A stretch of 64,000 nucleotides of DNA from Deferribacteraceae bacterium UBA6793 (GCA_002452405.1 DKFP01000014.1:395393-459392), one strand, 5' to 3'; numbered from the stretch's first letter, positions 43,448 through 51,028 are shown. Program-made: numbers and translations. Notes: generated by a model not told the origin, from the sequence alone.

Positions 43448-43493
43448 TTTACATAATTTACAGTATGCTTACAACCTTAATCTCTCATTTACA
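43448..43493. promoter_or_regulatory. Direct repeats of TTTACA upstream of the nap operon
   Basis: TTTACA occurs at 43448, 43457 and 43488, and CTTACA at 43468. The spacing of 9, 11 and 20 bases puts them on one face of the helix, a pattern typical of a multimeric activator or repressor site. Confidence 0.4.
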
Positions 43494-43606
43494 AAAATAG
43501 CGCTAGGCTTAAAGGAGAAATAGCGCAACGTTAAACCGTTTCCGCCGGACTTACCCCAACTGCCGCACAGAGTGCGGTTTGAGTCGCGCCGGAAACGCTA
43601 ATTTTT
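43494..43606 (+). promoter_or_regulatory. Structured leader candidate of the nap operon
   Basis: This segment can fold: CCGCAC / GTGCGG hairpin at 43563-43577, closed by CGTTTCC / GGAAACG (43537-43543 with 43591-43597). The 3' CGCTA (43596-43600) can pair with either of two upstream TAGCG copies (43499 or 43521), a mutually exclusive arrangement. I do not recognise a known riboswitch class. Confidence 0.35.
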
Positions 43607-43624
43607 GTGAACCGGAGGTACTTT

Positions 43625-44002
43625 ATGGGCAAGAGACTGGCTGTTTTTATTTTGTTGCTTTCGCTCGTCGCGTTCGGCGCAGCGTCGGCAAAGAGTTCCA
43701 AAGCGAAAGGGCACCCTGAGAAGATGGGCACTGCGGACTGTATCGAGTGTCACGTTGACGTTACTCCCGAAGCGTATCAGCAGTGGGAACAGAGCGCCCA
43801 CGGATTTACAGGCGTTAAGTGTCAGGTTTGTCACGGCGACGAAAAGAATTTTAAAAAGACGCCCGATCAGCTTACCTGCATAGGCTGTCACGACCACGAG
43901 GCAGAGAACAACACTGCACCGAAAGTGACCTGCATCACCTGCCACAAGGCACATACTTTTCTGACACACAAGCCGGGATACACTCCCACAGACGTTAAGT
44001 AA
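43625..44002 (+). CDS. napM: Tetraheme cytochrome c, NapM-like
   Basis: The 125-residue periplasmic protein has a signal peptide (LAVFILLLSLVAFGAASA) and four CxxCH heme sites: CIECH at 39-43, CQVCH at 66-70, CIGCH at 85-89 and CITCH at 103-107. In Desulfovibrio the nap operon is napC-M-A-D-G-H, with NapM such a small tetraheme cytochrome; here the same M-A-D-G-H order is seen without napC. It probably passes electrons to NapA. ATG 43625 has GGAGG upstream; an in-frame GTG at 43607 is less likely. Confidence 0.85.
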   Translation: MGKRLAVFILLLSLVAFGAASAKSSKAKGHPEKMGTADCIECHVDVTPEAYQQWEQSAHGFTGVKCQVCHGDEKNFKKTPDQLTCIGCHDHEAENNTAPKVTCITCHKAHTFLTHKPGYTPTDVK

Positions 44003-44016
44003 GGAAGGATCTTGAT

Positions 44017-46407
44017 ATGATGAATATAACCAGAAGAAACTTTATAAAAGCATCAATGGCGGCTGCCGCTGCCGCATCTGTGGGCGTTACACTGCCGAAA
44101 CAGGTTGAGGCTGCCGAGGCTGTTGACAAATGGGTGAAAGGAACATGCCGTTTCTGCGGAACGGGTTGCGGCGTGTATGTCGGTGTTAAAAACGGAAAAC
44201 TCGTTGCAATCAAAGGTAATCCGGACGCGAAAACCAACTTCGGATTCCTCTGTGTCAAAGGCTTTCTTGCGTACAAATGCATGTATCACCCCGACAGACT
44301 GAAAGCACCTATGATCCGCCAGAAAGACGGCAAGTTCAAAGAGGTTTCATGGGATGCGGCGCTTAACTACGTCGCAGACAGATTCAAATATTTCCGCCAG
44401 AAATACGGTAAGGATTCCGTTGCATACTACGGCTCCGGTCAGGCTCTCACAGAGGAGACCTATACATTCAATAAACTTTTCAAAGGCGGATTCCGCACCA
44501 ATATGGTTGAGGGCAACCCCCGCCTTTGCATGGCGTCAGCCGTTGCCGGCTATGTCAGCACGTTCGGTTCTGATGAGCCTGTGGGTTCATATGCTGACAT
44601 CGAAAAATCAAAATGTCTGTTCATCACAGGTTCCAACACCAGTGAGTGCCACCCTGTTCTTTTCCGCAGGATAATGCGCCACAAGCTGAACAACCCCGAT
44701 GTGAAGATAATCGTTTGCGAACCCAGAAAGACCTCGACAACAAAGATAGCAGACCTCTGGCTGCCGGTTGACCCCGGAACTGACCTTGCTGTGTTCAACG
44801 CCATGATAAAATATATACTGGACAACAACCTCTACGATGCAAAATTCATGGCGGAAAACACCAGAATCACCAACGGAAAAGAGGTTAAGAGCATTGAGGA
44901 ATATAAGGAATTCCTGAAAGATTTCACACTTGAGAAAGTTGAAAAGCTCACGCGCTGTCCCGCAGAGAACATCAAAAAAGCTGCTGAGTGGTTCGCAAAG
45001 AGCGACGCCACCATGTCTTTGTGGTGTATGGGGCTTAACCAGCGCGTCAAGGGTACATGGGCTAACAACCTTATACATAACCTGCACCTTATCACAGGTC
45101 AGATATGCAAACCCGGTGCGGATTCTTTTTCACTGACAGGTCAGCCCAACGCCTGCGGCGGTGTTCGCGAGACAGGAGCTCTTGCACACCTGCTCCCCGG
45201 AACAAAACCCGTGGCAAACGACGCATGGCGGGCACATGTGGAAAAATGCTGGGACATTGAACCGGGAACCATAGATCCCAAACCCGGATTCCATACGATG
45301 AAAATGTTTGATGCACTGGGCGGCGAGGCGGATTCGTCCAAACCCATAAAAGCGGTGCTGGTCTGCACAACTAACCCTGCGCAGTCGCTCCCCAACCTCC
45401 ACCGATATGTGAAGGGTATGCAGGACAGCTTTATGGTGGTGCTGGATATATTCCCCACAAGAACAACCCAGCTTGCGGACGTTGTTCTGCCCGCCGCGTT
45501 CATATATGAGAAGGGCGGTGTCTACGGATGCTCCGAGCGCAGAAGCCAGCTCACAGAAAAGGCTGTTGAACCTGTCGGTCAGGCAAAAGCAGACATCTGG
45601 ATTGCCGCACAGCTTGCCAAGCGCATGGGTATGGAAAAGCTCATTCCATGGAATGGCGATGACACCATGAAGATGAACGAGATGGCATGGGACGACTACA
45701 GAAATATCACGAAGGACACAGACCACACCTTTGCCGGCGCTCCCTATTCACGTCTGAAAAAGGAGAAAGCCGGACTGCAATGGCCCTGTCCGTCTGTCGA
45801 TAAGCCCGGAACAGTGAGAAGATACGTCCGCGGCGAAGACCCCATGTTCGAGCACGCGGGATTTAAAGCGAAATTCGGACATAACTTTGATCCGGCGAGG
45901 AAGGTAAACTTCTATAACGACGCGAAAAAAGAGGGCAAAGCCAACATCTTTATGCGTCCCTATGCAGGGGCGGCAGAGGTGCCGGATGCGGATTATCCGT
46001 TCTATCTCACCACCGGACGCGTTATCGAGCAGTGGCACACGGGAACCATGACAATGCGTATCCCTGAAATAGCGCGAGCACACTCAAACGCGTATGTTGA
46101 GATTCATCCAGACGACGCGAAAAAAGCGGGCATCACAGCGGGGGATATGGTTGAGATAGCCAGCAAACGGGGCAAATGCGTAATGCCTGCCCATATCGTT
46201 ACAGGCACACTTCCTGGCGTTCTGTTCGTTCCTTGGCACGATCAGGCTTTCATCCGTATGATAAACTTCGTTTGCAACGATGCTGTGGATGAGGTCTCCT
46301 TCGAACCCGAATTTAAAATTGCCGCCGTTAAGATTAAGAAGGTTTCAGGTCCCAAGAATGTGGCTGAAAAATTCATAATCAGAGACATAAATTCCAAATA
46401 CTCCTAA
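44017..46407 (+). CDS. napA: Periplasmic nitrate reductase catalytic subunit
   Basis: The 796-residue molybdopterin protein reduces nitrate to nitrite in the periplasm. It has a Tat signal (ITRRNFIKASMAAAAAASVG), a [4Fe-4S] site with Cys44, Cys47, Cys51 and Cys79, the molybdenum ligand Cys171 in NPRLCMASAVAGY, and a C-terminal Mo-bis-MGD binding domain (TTGRVIEQWHTGTMTMR). The order with NapM and lack of NapB resemble the monomeric Desulfovibrio enzyme. An AAGGAAGG site precedes the ATG. Other DMSO-reductase-family activities are possible, but NapD downstream supports nitrate reductase. Confidence 0.92.
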   Translation: MMNITRRNFIKASMAAAAAASVGVTLPKQVEAAEAVDKWVKGTCRFCGTGCGVYVGVKNGKLVAIKGNPDAKTNFGFLCVKGFLAYKCMYHPDRLKAPMIRQKDGKFKEVSWDAALNYVADRFKYFRQKYGKDSVAYYGSGQALTEETYTFNKLFKGGFRTNMVEGNPRLCMASAVAGYVSTFGSDEPVGSYADIEKSKCLFITGSNTSECHPVLFRRIMRHKLNNPDVKIIVCEPRKTSTTKIADLWLPVDPGTDLAVFNAMIKYILDNNLYDAKFMAENTRITNGKEVKSIEEYKEFLKDFTLEKVEKLTRCPAENIKKAAEWFAKSDATMSLWCMGLNQRVKGTWANNLIHNLHLITGQICKPGADSFSLTGQPNACGGVRETGALAHLLPGTKPVANDAWRAHVEKCWDIEPGTIDPKPGFHTMKMFDALGGEADSSKPIKAVLVCTTNPAQSLPNLHRYVKGMQDSFMVVLDIFPTRTTQLADVVLPAAFIYEKGGVYGCSERRSQLTEKAVEPVGQAKADIWIAAQLAKRMGMEKLIPWNGDDTMKMNEMAWDDYRNITKDTDHTFAGAPYSRLKKEKAGLQWPCPSVDKPGTVRRYVRGEDPMFEHAGFKAKFGHNFDPARKVNFYNDAKKEGKANIFMRPYAGAAEVPDADYPFYLTTGRVIEQWHTGTMTMRIPEIARAHSNAYVEIHPDDAKKAGITAGDMVEIASKRGKCVMPAHIVTGTLPGVLFVPWHDQAFIRMINFVCNDAVDEVSFEPEFKIAAVKIKKVSGPKNVAEKFIIRDINSKYS

Positions 46408-46426
46408 GGGAGTTTATACGCCTCTT

Positions 46427-46454
46427 GCGCCCCGTGACGGCGGGGCGCTTTTTT
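46427..46454 (+). terminator. Strong intrinsic terminator between napA and napD
   Basis: An eight-base GC stem GCGCCCCG / CGGGGCGC with a six-base loop is followed directly by six T. It lies 20 bases after the napA stop, inside what is otherwise a single operon. Confidence 0.85.
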
Positions 46455-46458
46455 GATC

Positions 46459-46490
46459 GTCACTGCGAGGAGTGCAGCGACGCGGCAGTT
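46459..46490. repeat. Palindromic repeat fragment upstream of napD
   Basis: GTCACTGCGAGGAGTGCAGC then GACGCGGCAGTT is a half-copy of the window-wide family, immediately after the terminator. Confidence 0.6.
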
Positions 46491-46517
46491 CCAATTGACA
46501 CAATCGGAGGAAAATTT

Positions 46518-46829
46518 ATGATTTTTTCAGGCAGCGTGGTGTATGTAAACCCCGAAAATCTTTCCAGAGCCAAAGAGATACTGAAATTCAGCGACAATAT
46601 AGACGTTTTCGCCGTGAGCGACGACAAAACACAGATAATCATAGCCATTGAAGCGGACAGCGAAGAGCACATTCAGAAGATATGTGCAGATTTGCGCGGT
46701 TTTCCGGAGATTCTTGAAGTCGCCCATCACATCTTCCATTTTGAAGACGAGGTGGAGGAAATTCTCGCCGGAAACAAGGTTCCGTCACTGGACGGCTTCT
46801 TTAAAAGCAAAAAGCGCGAAGAGAGATGA
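46518..46829 (+). CDS. napD: NapD chaperone for the NapA Tat signal
   Basis: The 103-residue protein has the ferredoxin-like fold of NapD: FSGSVVYVNPENLSRAKEIL, IDVFAVSDDKTQIIIAIEAD and a C-terminal tail. NapD binds the NapA signal peptide in the cytoplasm and delays export until the cofactor is in. The ATG at 46518 has CGGAGG eight bases upstream; a longer reading from 46425 starts inside the terminator and repeat. It overlaps napG by four bases. Confidence 0.88.
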   Translation: MIFSGSVVYVNPENLSRAKEILKFSDNIDVFAVSDDKTQIIIAIEADSEEHIQKICADLRGFPEILEVAHHIFHFEDEVEEILAGNKVPSLDGFFKSKKREER

Positions 46830-47581
46830 GGAACAGGTTCACGGAGCTGTTCGAAGGGCTTCTGAACAGCAATCCGTTTAAAAACTACTATAAAAAGAAC
46901 AGGCTGCGCCCTCCCGGTGCGGCGAATGAGGAGACCTTTATGGAGCTGTGCATACGGTGCGCACGCTGCATAGAGGTCTGCCCCTACGACTCCATAGAGA
47001 GAGCCGACCTCTTTGAAAAACTTCAGATAGGAACGCCATATGTCTATCCGGAAAACAAAGCCTGCTACCTCTGTATGCGTTGCATGAAGGTTTGCCCAAC
47101 CGGTGCGCTTAACCCGAAACTCACCGACGGGAAACATGTGCGCATGGGCATAGCGGTCATAAATCAGAACATCTGCCTTAATTTTCTCTATTACAAGGAC
47201 GAGATGACGGGTGTTTCATCCACAGGAACAGCGCAGCTCTGCGGCACCTGCTATAATGTCTGCCCTTACACCGATGAGGCTATCGTGATGGAGAAATTCA
47301 TCCTGCCCGTGGTGACTGACAAATGCACCGGCTGCGGCATATGCACCGAGAAATGCCCCGCCACACCGGAAAAAGCCATCGCAATTTACCCTGAAGGGAT
47401 GCCCGTTGACAAAAACACGGGATATTTCGGCAGACGGTCAAAGGTTCACGGTGAAGAGCGCAAAAAGAGCAAAGACGCACTCAAGGGCGAAAAACTCCTT
47501 GAGGAGAAACAGAAGATAGACTCGTCGGACGCTAAGCCCGATTTCGAGTACAACACAGAAAATTACGATCAGGAATGGTAA
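46826..47581 (+). CDS. napG: NapG-type ferredoxin without export signal
   Basis: The 251-residue protein carries four Cys clusters: CIRCARCIEVCP, CYLCMRCMKVCP, CGTCYNVCP and CTGCGICTEKCP, as in MauM/NapG ferredoxins that take part in quinol-to-NapA electron transfer with NapH. The RLRPPGAANEETFMELCIRC region aligns with NapG, but the N-terminal Tat signal of the E. coli protein is absent: the chain starts MRNRFTELFEG with no hydrophobic stretch. It would therefore stay in the cytoplasm. The Lys-rich C-terminal tail is poorly conserved. Confidence 0.87.
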   Translation: MRNRFTELFEGLLNSNPFKNYYKKNRLRPPGAANEETFMELCIRCARCIEVCPYDSIERADLFEKLQIGTPYVYPENKACYLCMRCMKVCPTGALNPKLTDGKHVRMGIAVINQNICLNFLYYKDEMTGVSSTGTAQLCGTCYNVCPYTDEAIVMEKFILPVVTDKCTGCGICTEKCPATPEKAIAIYPEGMPVDKNTGYFGRRSKVHGEERKKSKDALKGEKLLEEKQKIDSSDAKPDFEYNTENYDQEW

Positions 47582-47585
47582 TGCC

Positions 47586-48386
47586 ATGAAGATAAAAAGA
47601 TACAGGCGCGCGGCGCAGCTGCTCACGGTCTTTGCCATTTTTTTCATACCCGTTCTGAACGTTTTCGAGCTCTATTTCATAAAGGGCACGTTCATCTCAA
47701 TGGATATAGGCGACGCGGCTATGGCTGACCCGCTGGCGGTTTTCCAGTCCATGATAGCCGCCGGACGTGTGAACGAATATATGCTCGGCTCGGTGGTGAT
47801 TCCTGTTGTGCTGATGCTCCTTCTTGGGCGTGTGTGGTGCAGTTGGTTCTGCCCGTACTATCTATGTGCTGAGTTTATGTCGTGGATGCGCGGTAAACTG
47901 AGAATGAAGGCGTATAAGCCGAAATTCGCGGAAAATATTCACATAAAACAGTCAAAGGTCAGATATATTTTCCTGTTCGCGGGGCTGGTGCTGATGGCTG
48001 TTGCCGGAGTGCCCATACTGAACCTGATATCCGCGCCGGGGATAATCTCCACTCAGGCGATGGTACTTGTAAAATTCCATTATGTAACCTTCGAACTGGT
48101 GTTTGTAGCAGTGCTTCTGCTTCTGGAACTTTTTTATTTCAGGTTCTGGTGCAGATTTTTATGCCCGACGGGAACCTTTCTGTCATTTTTCCGCTCAAAA
48201 CGAGGAATGACCGTTCGCAAAGTCCGCACCGAATGTTCTGACTGTATGTCCTGCGTGCGAAGCTGCCCCATGATGATAAACCCGATGACAATGGGGGACA
48301 CGTCCCATTGCAACAACTGCGGGGACTGCGTGGACGCCTGCCCCGACAACAAAAAGGAAGATACGCTGAAATTTACATTTAAGTGA
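47586..48386 (+). CDS. napH: NapH quinol dehydrogenase membrane component
   Basis: The 266-residue protein has four to five membrane helices, two CxxxCP motifs (WCSWFCPYYLCAEF and FWCRFLCPTGTFLSF) and two [4Fe-4S] binding sites in the C-terminal domain (CSDCMSCVRSCP and CNNCGDCVDACP). This is the NapH/NosR-like layout. With NapG it can draw electrons from menaquinol; in this operon, with no napC, it is the likely quinol-oxidising entry point. Confidence 0.92.
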   Translation: MKIKRYRRAAQLLTVFAIFFIPVLNVFELYFIKGTFISMDIGDAAMADPLAVFQSMIAAGRVNEYMLGSVVIPVVLMLLLGRVWCSWFCPYYLCAEFMSWMRGKLRMKAYKPKFAENIHIKQSKVRYIFLFAGLVLMAVAGVPILNLISAPGIISTQAMVLVKFHYVTFELVFVAVLLLLELFYFRFWCRFLCPTGTFLSFFRSKRGMTVRKVRTECSDCMSCVRSCPMMINPMTMGDTSHCNNCGDCVDACPDNKKEDTLKFTFK

Positions 48387-48405
48387 TTTATGCTATAATG
48401 CAGGT

Positions 48406-49056
48406 ATGAATAAACAGGAAGCTATCAAACAATTTGCGGCGGGTTTTTTCGGCTCTGCCGATCCCGAACTTATGAATGTGCTTGATGCCATCTGCCGCCA
48501 CAGAACGGCGGAGAAGAAGAGTATTCTCTTTGTCGAGGGGCAGGAGGGCAGCACAGTCTATTTCCTTGTTAAAGGCAGTATAAAGCTGTTCCGCACCAAC
48601 GACGAGGGCAGAGAAGCTGTCGTCCATTTTGTGCGTTCAGGCGAAATTTTCGCCGAGATACTTTTGCAGCTCGGACTGAAATACCCCGTAACTTCCATGA
48701 CCCTGGAGGAGTGCGAACTTCTGGAAATTGACGCGCACAGGCTGGAAGAGGTTATCTCGAAAGATCCGAAAGTATCCATGCGGCTCATCGGCGCGCTTTC
48801 AAAGCGTATCAAATATTTTGTGAACCTGATAGAGAGTCTTACCGTTAACGACGTGCGGGCAAGGCTTGTGAACTGGCTGAAATCCCAGAAAAAGAAAGAA
48901 TCCGCAGTGATTAAACTACCTGTCCCTAAAGGGGAACTTGCGCTTCTGCTCGGTACGACCGCGGAAACCTTTTCCCGTATACTTAAAAAGTTACAGGAAG
49001 AGGGATATATCGAGGTGCAGGGCAGGGAAATCAAAATTCTTAAAAATCTGGAATAA
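48406..49056 (+). CDS. Crp/Fnr-family transcriptional regulator
   Basis: The 216-residue protein has a cyclic-nucleotide-like sensor domain (EGQEGSTVYFLVKGSIKLFR, GEIFAEILL), a dimer helix and a C-terminal helix-turn-helix (KGELALLLGTTAETFSRILKKL). It lacks the N-terminal cysteine set that holds the Fe-S cluster in FNR, so it is more like the Dnr/NnrR group that responds to nitrogen oxides through heme, or another ligand. It follows napH by 19 bases and may regulate the nap operon. Confidence 0.88.
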   Translation: MNKQEAIKQFAAGFFGSADPELMNVLDAICRHRTAEKKSILFVEGQEGSTVYFLVKGSIKLFRTNDEGREAVVHFVRSGEIFAEILLQLGLKYPVTSMTLEECELLEIDAHRLEEVISKDPKVSMRLIGALSKRIKYFVNLIESLTVNDVRARLVNWLKSQKKKESAVIKLPVPKGELALLLGTTAETFSRILKKLQEEGYIEVQGREIKILKNLE

Positions 49057-49060
49057 AATC

Positions 49061-49128
49061 AGACTGCCGCGTCGCTGCGCTCCTCGCAGAGACGTTGAGC
49101 CGTCTTTGCGAGCGGAGCGAAGCAATCT
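49061..49128. repeat. Palindromic repeat, best-preserved copy
   Basis: The 68-base element has AGACTGCCGCGTCGCTGCGC, then TCCTCGCAGAGAC, an eight-base spacer and GTCTTTGCGAGCGGAGCG ending AAGCAATCT. It lies between the convergent Crp and zinc-ribbon genes and is a useful reference for the family. Confidence 0.85.
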
Positions 49129-49139
49129 ATATTTAATTC

Positions 49140-49379
49140 TTAATACTCCACACCCGCCGCCTGAACGTGTTCGGCGCTGAAAGCGTGGCAGGGTGTTACA
49201 CCGTATACCATTCCGCATTCGCATTTGGCTTCGAATGTGTACATTTCAAATTCCTGTCCGCAGTTATCGCATGATATATGAAGTGGCAGGGGCATCATGC
49301 CTTCCGAAAAGCCCATCGCGCGCAGTTTGTCCACTACCTGTTTTCCTGATTCAAAAGAACCGCTGCATCCTTCGTGCAT
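49140..49379 (-). CDS. Small zinc-ribbon-like protein
   Basis: The 79-residue protein has two Cys pairs, CDNCGQEF and KCECGMVYG, with a further HAF and Cys nearby, suggesting a single zinc site. Start at 49379 (MHEGCSGSF) is fixed by an AGGAGGAG site. No family function is known to me. Confidence 0.75.
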   Translation of the reverse strand: MHEGCSGSFESGKQVVDKLRAMGFSEGMMPLPLHISCDNCGQEFEMYTFEAKCECGMVYGVTPCHAFSAEHVQAAGVEY

Positions 49380-49437
49380 GGTCTCCTCCTGTGTGTTTTT
49401 TGTAAATATAGCGGACTTTGCAGGAATGAAATTGATT

Positions 49438-49803
49438 TTAGTCAAAAAAGAGTGAAAAAATTGTCCAGAACCAGATAAGTGCAGTAATTATGAAGCTCAT
49501 GAAGACCAGTGCGCTGCCCGCATCCTTTGCCCGCTTCGCTTTTTCGTCATATCGCATGGTGACGAGGTCAACCGTGCGCTCTATGGCGCTGTTTGCCAGC
49601 TCTGCGGCGAGAGGAATGAGCATGGAGGTGCTGAGTATGCCTTTGTGCAGAACAGGGACAGGAGCGGCGATTATGCCTGTCAGGAGGGCTATGAAAACAT
49701 AGACCTCAATCTTGAAGGAGCTTTCGTTGAGGAACACCTCTTTCAGACCTTGAAGTGCGTATCCCCAGTTTTTGAAAAGATGAAATTTCTGTTTGTTCAG
49801 CAT
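49438..49803 (-). CDS. dgkA: Diacylglycerol kinase (DgkA)
   Basis: The 121-residue membrane enzyme phosphorylates diacylglycerol to recycle lipid from envelope biosynthesis. It has three membrane helices and the catalytic signature ELANSAIERTVDLV with YDEKAKRAKDAGSA. The size matches the family. Confidence 0.92.
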   Translation of the reverse strand: MLNKQKFHLFKNWGYALQGLKEVFLNESSFKIEVYVFIALLTGIIAAPVPVLHKGILSTSMLIPLAAELANSAIERTVDLVTMRYDEKAKRAKDAGSALVFMSFIITALIWFWTIFSLFFD

Positions 49804-49915
49804 GACGTTATTGTAGCATAGATTTTGAAAGGGGAAATAAAATTGTGGTAAGAAGATTGACAGGAAGAATGTTGGGAATTATATTTTGGTTATAACATTG
49901 TATATACGGTGATGT

Positions 49916-50143
49916 ATGATAAAAAATCTGACAAAACACGGAAACAGCCTTGCGCTGGTGATAGAAAAGCCTGTTCTTGAGCTTTTGGGCGCGAATGCGC
50001 AGACACAGTTTAAAATTACTACCGATGGCAAAGCGCTTATTCTGACCCCGGTTACGGATGATGAAAGAGAGAAAGAAATTTTGGATGCAGCTGAAAGGAT
50101 TACAGAAAAATATTCTGATGTATTCAGGAGGCTTGCGGAATGA
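49916..50143 (+). CDS. AbrB/MazE-type antitoxin
   Basis: The 75-residue protein has a SpoVT/AbrB N-terminal DNA-binding domain (LTKHGNSLALVIEKPVLELLG) and an acidic helical tail that would bind the toxin. The next gene is a Doc-type toxin overlapping it by four bases, the usual antitoxin-first order. The toxin is now broken by a frameshift. Confidence 0.82.
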   Translation: MIKNLTKHGNSLALVIEKPVLELLGANAQTQFKITTDGKALILTPVTDDEREKEILDAAERITEKYSDVFRRLAE

Positions 50144-50533
50144 ATGATGTATCCTTTCTGACTCCTGAAATTGTCATTAAACTTCATTCGTTACAGATTA
50201 TGAAATTCGGTGGTGACAGCTCATTGAGAGATGCGAATCTACTTGATTCCGCGTGTGCAATGCCTGTTGCTGCTTTTGGCGATAATTATCTTTATACAGA
50301 TGTTTTTGAAATGGCAGCAGCGTATCTATCACATCACTAAAAATCACCCGTTTGTTGATGGGAATAAACGTGCCGGATTAATATCTGCTCTGGTGTTTCT
50401 TGATATCAATGGATATGGCACAAACTCCACCGATGATGAGTTATATCGTGTTGCTCTTTCCGTTGCGGAAGGTAGTTTGGATAAGTCGGAAGTCGCAGAG
50501 TTTTTCAGGAGATGTACAGAAATTAAAGGCTGA
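50140..50533 (+). pseudogene. doc: Doc (Fic-fold) toxin, disrupted by a frameshift
   Basis: The first frame reads FLTPEIVIKLHSLQIMKFGG ... DVFEMAAAYLSHH and stops at 50338. The +1 frame continues the same domain as YHITKNHPFVDGNKRAG to 50533. The Fic/Doc motif HPFxDGNKR, which binds ATP for phosphorylation of EF-Tu in Doc, is therefore in the second frame. Removing one base near 50326 restores the reading AAYYHITKNHPF. Intact family members are about 125-130 residues, matching the combined length. It is probably inactive, unless programmed frameshifting or a base error explains it. Confidence 0.82.
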
Positions 50534-50542
50534 GAAATACAA

Positions 50543-50580
50543 ACAAAAAAGCCTGTCTTTAAGACAGGCTTTTCGTTTTT
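50543..50580. terminator. Bidirectional terminator between doc and the tRNA cluster
   Basis: AAAAAAGCCTGTC / GACAGGCTTTT hairpin with A-run on the left and T-run on the right; serves the plus-strand toxin unit and the minus-strand tRNA transcript. Confidence 0.85.
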
Positions 50581-50588
50581 TAACAGGA

Positions 50589-50662
50589 CGGGGACGAAGG
50601 GACTCGAACCCTCGACCTCTGACGTGACAGGCCAGCGTTCTAACCAACTGAACTACGCCCCC
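50589..50662 (-). tRNA. tRNA-Asp (anticodon GTC)
   Basis: The 74-base cloverleaf begins GGGGGCGTAGTTCAG and has anticodon loop CCTGTCAC; the 3' CCA is not encoded. Confidence 0.93.
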
Positions 50663-50672
50663 TGTTAAAAAA

Positions 50673-50745
50673 TGGGTAGTGCAGGGATCGAACCTGCGAC
50701 CCTCGGCTTGTAAGGCCGATGCTCTCCCAGCTGAGCTAACCACCC
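50673..50745 (-). tRNA. tRNA-Val (anticodon TAC)
   Basis: The 73-base cloverleaf begins GGGTGGTTAGCTCAG with anticodon loop CTTACAA; 3' CCA is not encoded. Confidence 0.93.
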
Positions 50746-50758
50746 GATTATACTTTGC

Positions 50759-50786
50759 AAAAATTTTCCGTCAATGGAAAATTTTT
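50759..50786. repeat. Hairpin between tRNA-Val and tRNA-Glu
   Basis: AAAAATTTTCC and GGAAAATTTTT are perfect 11-base arms around a six-base loop. It may act in tRNA processing or as partial terminator on the minus strand. Confidence 0.5.
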
Positions 50787-50859
50787 GATGCCGCTGCTCT
50801 CAGGCAAAAGCCTTCGTTCCGCTTACGCTCCGCGGGCTTCATCCTGAAGCCTTGGCATC
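50787..50859. repeat. GC-rich palindromic element inside the tRNA cluster
   Basis: Outer arms GATGCC and GGCATC enclose AGGCAAAAGCCTT and CCGCTTACGCTCCGCGGG; resembles, but is distinct from, the main palindrome family. It separates tRNA-Glu from tRNA-Val by about 125 bases in total. Confidence 0.5.
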
Positions 50860-50871
50860 TATTTTTTAAAA

Positions 50872-50946
50872 CGTCTCCAAGGGGATTCGAACCCCTGTCG
50901 TCGGCGTGAAAGGCCGATGTCCTAGGCCGGGCTAGACGATGGAGAC
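50872..50946 (-). tRNA. tRNA-Glu (anticodon TTC)
   Basis: The 75-base cloverleaf begins GTCTCCATCGTCTAG with anticodon loop CTTTCAC; 3' CCA is not encoded. Confidence 0.93.
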
Positions 50947-50955
50947 ATATTAAAG

Positions 50956-51028
50956 TGAGCCATGTTGGACTTGAACCAACGACCCATTGCTTAAAAGGCA
51001 ATTGCTCTACCGACTGAGCTAATGGCTC
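50956..51028 (-). tRNA. tRNA-Lys (anticodon TTT)
   Basis: The 73-base cloverleaf begins GAGCCATTAGCTCAG with anticodon loop CTTTTAA; first gene of the cluster Lys-Glu-Val-Asp; 3' CCA is not encoded. Confidence 0.93.

Noticed and set aside
43494..43606. Known molybdenum-cofactor or GEMM riboswitch in front of the nap operon
   Set aside because: The segment folds, but I could not match conserved bases of either class by eye, so it is listed only as an unassigned leader.
44017..46407. Assignment of the molybdoprotein as formate dehydrogenase or polysulfide reductase
   Set aside because: The Mo ligand context, the tetraheme NapM before it and the napD-G-H genes after it favour NapA.
46425..46517. 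Longer napD start
   Set aside because: The extension is translated from a terminator and repeat and has no ribosome binding site; ATG 46518 has a good one.
50231..50533. Independent small gene downstream of the antitoxin
   Set aside because: Its only conserved part is the second half of the Doc domain begun in the previous frame, so it is the 3' part of a frameshifted gene.
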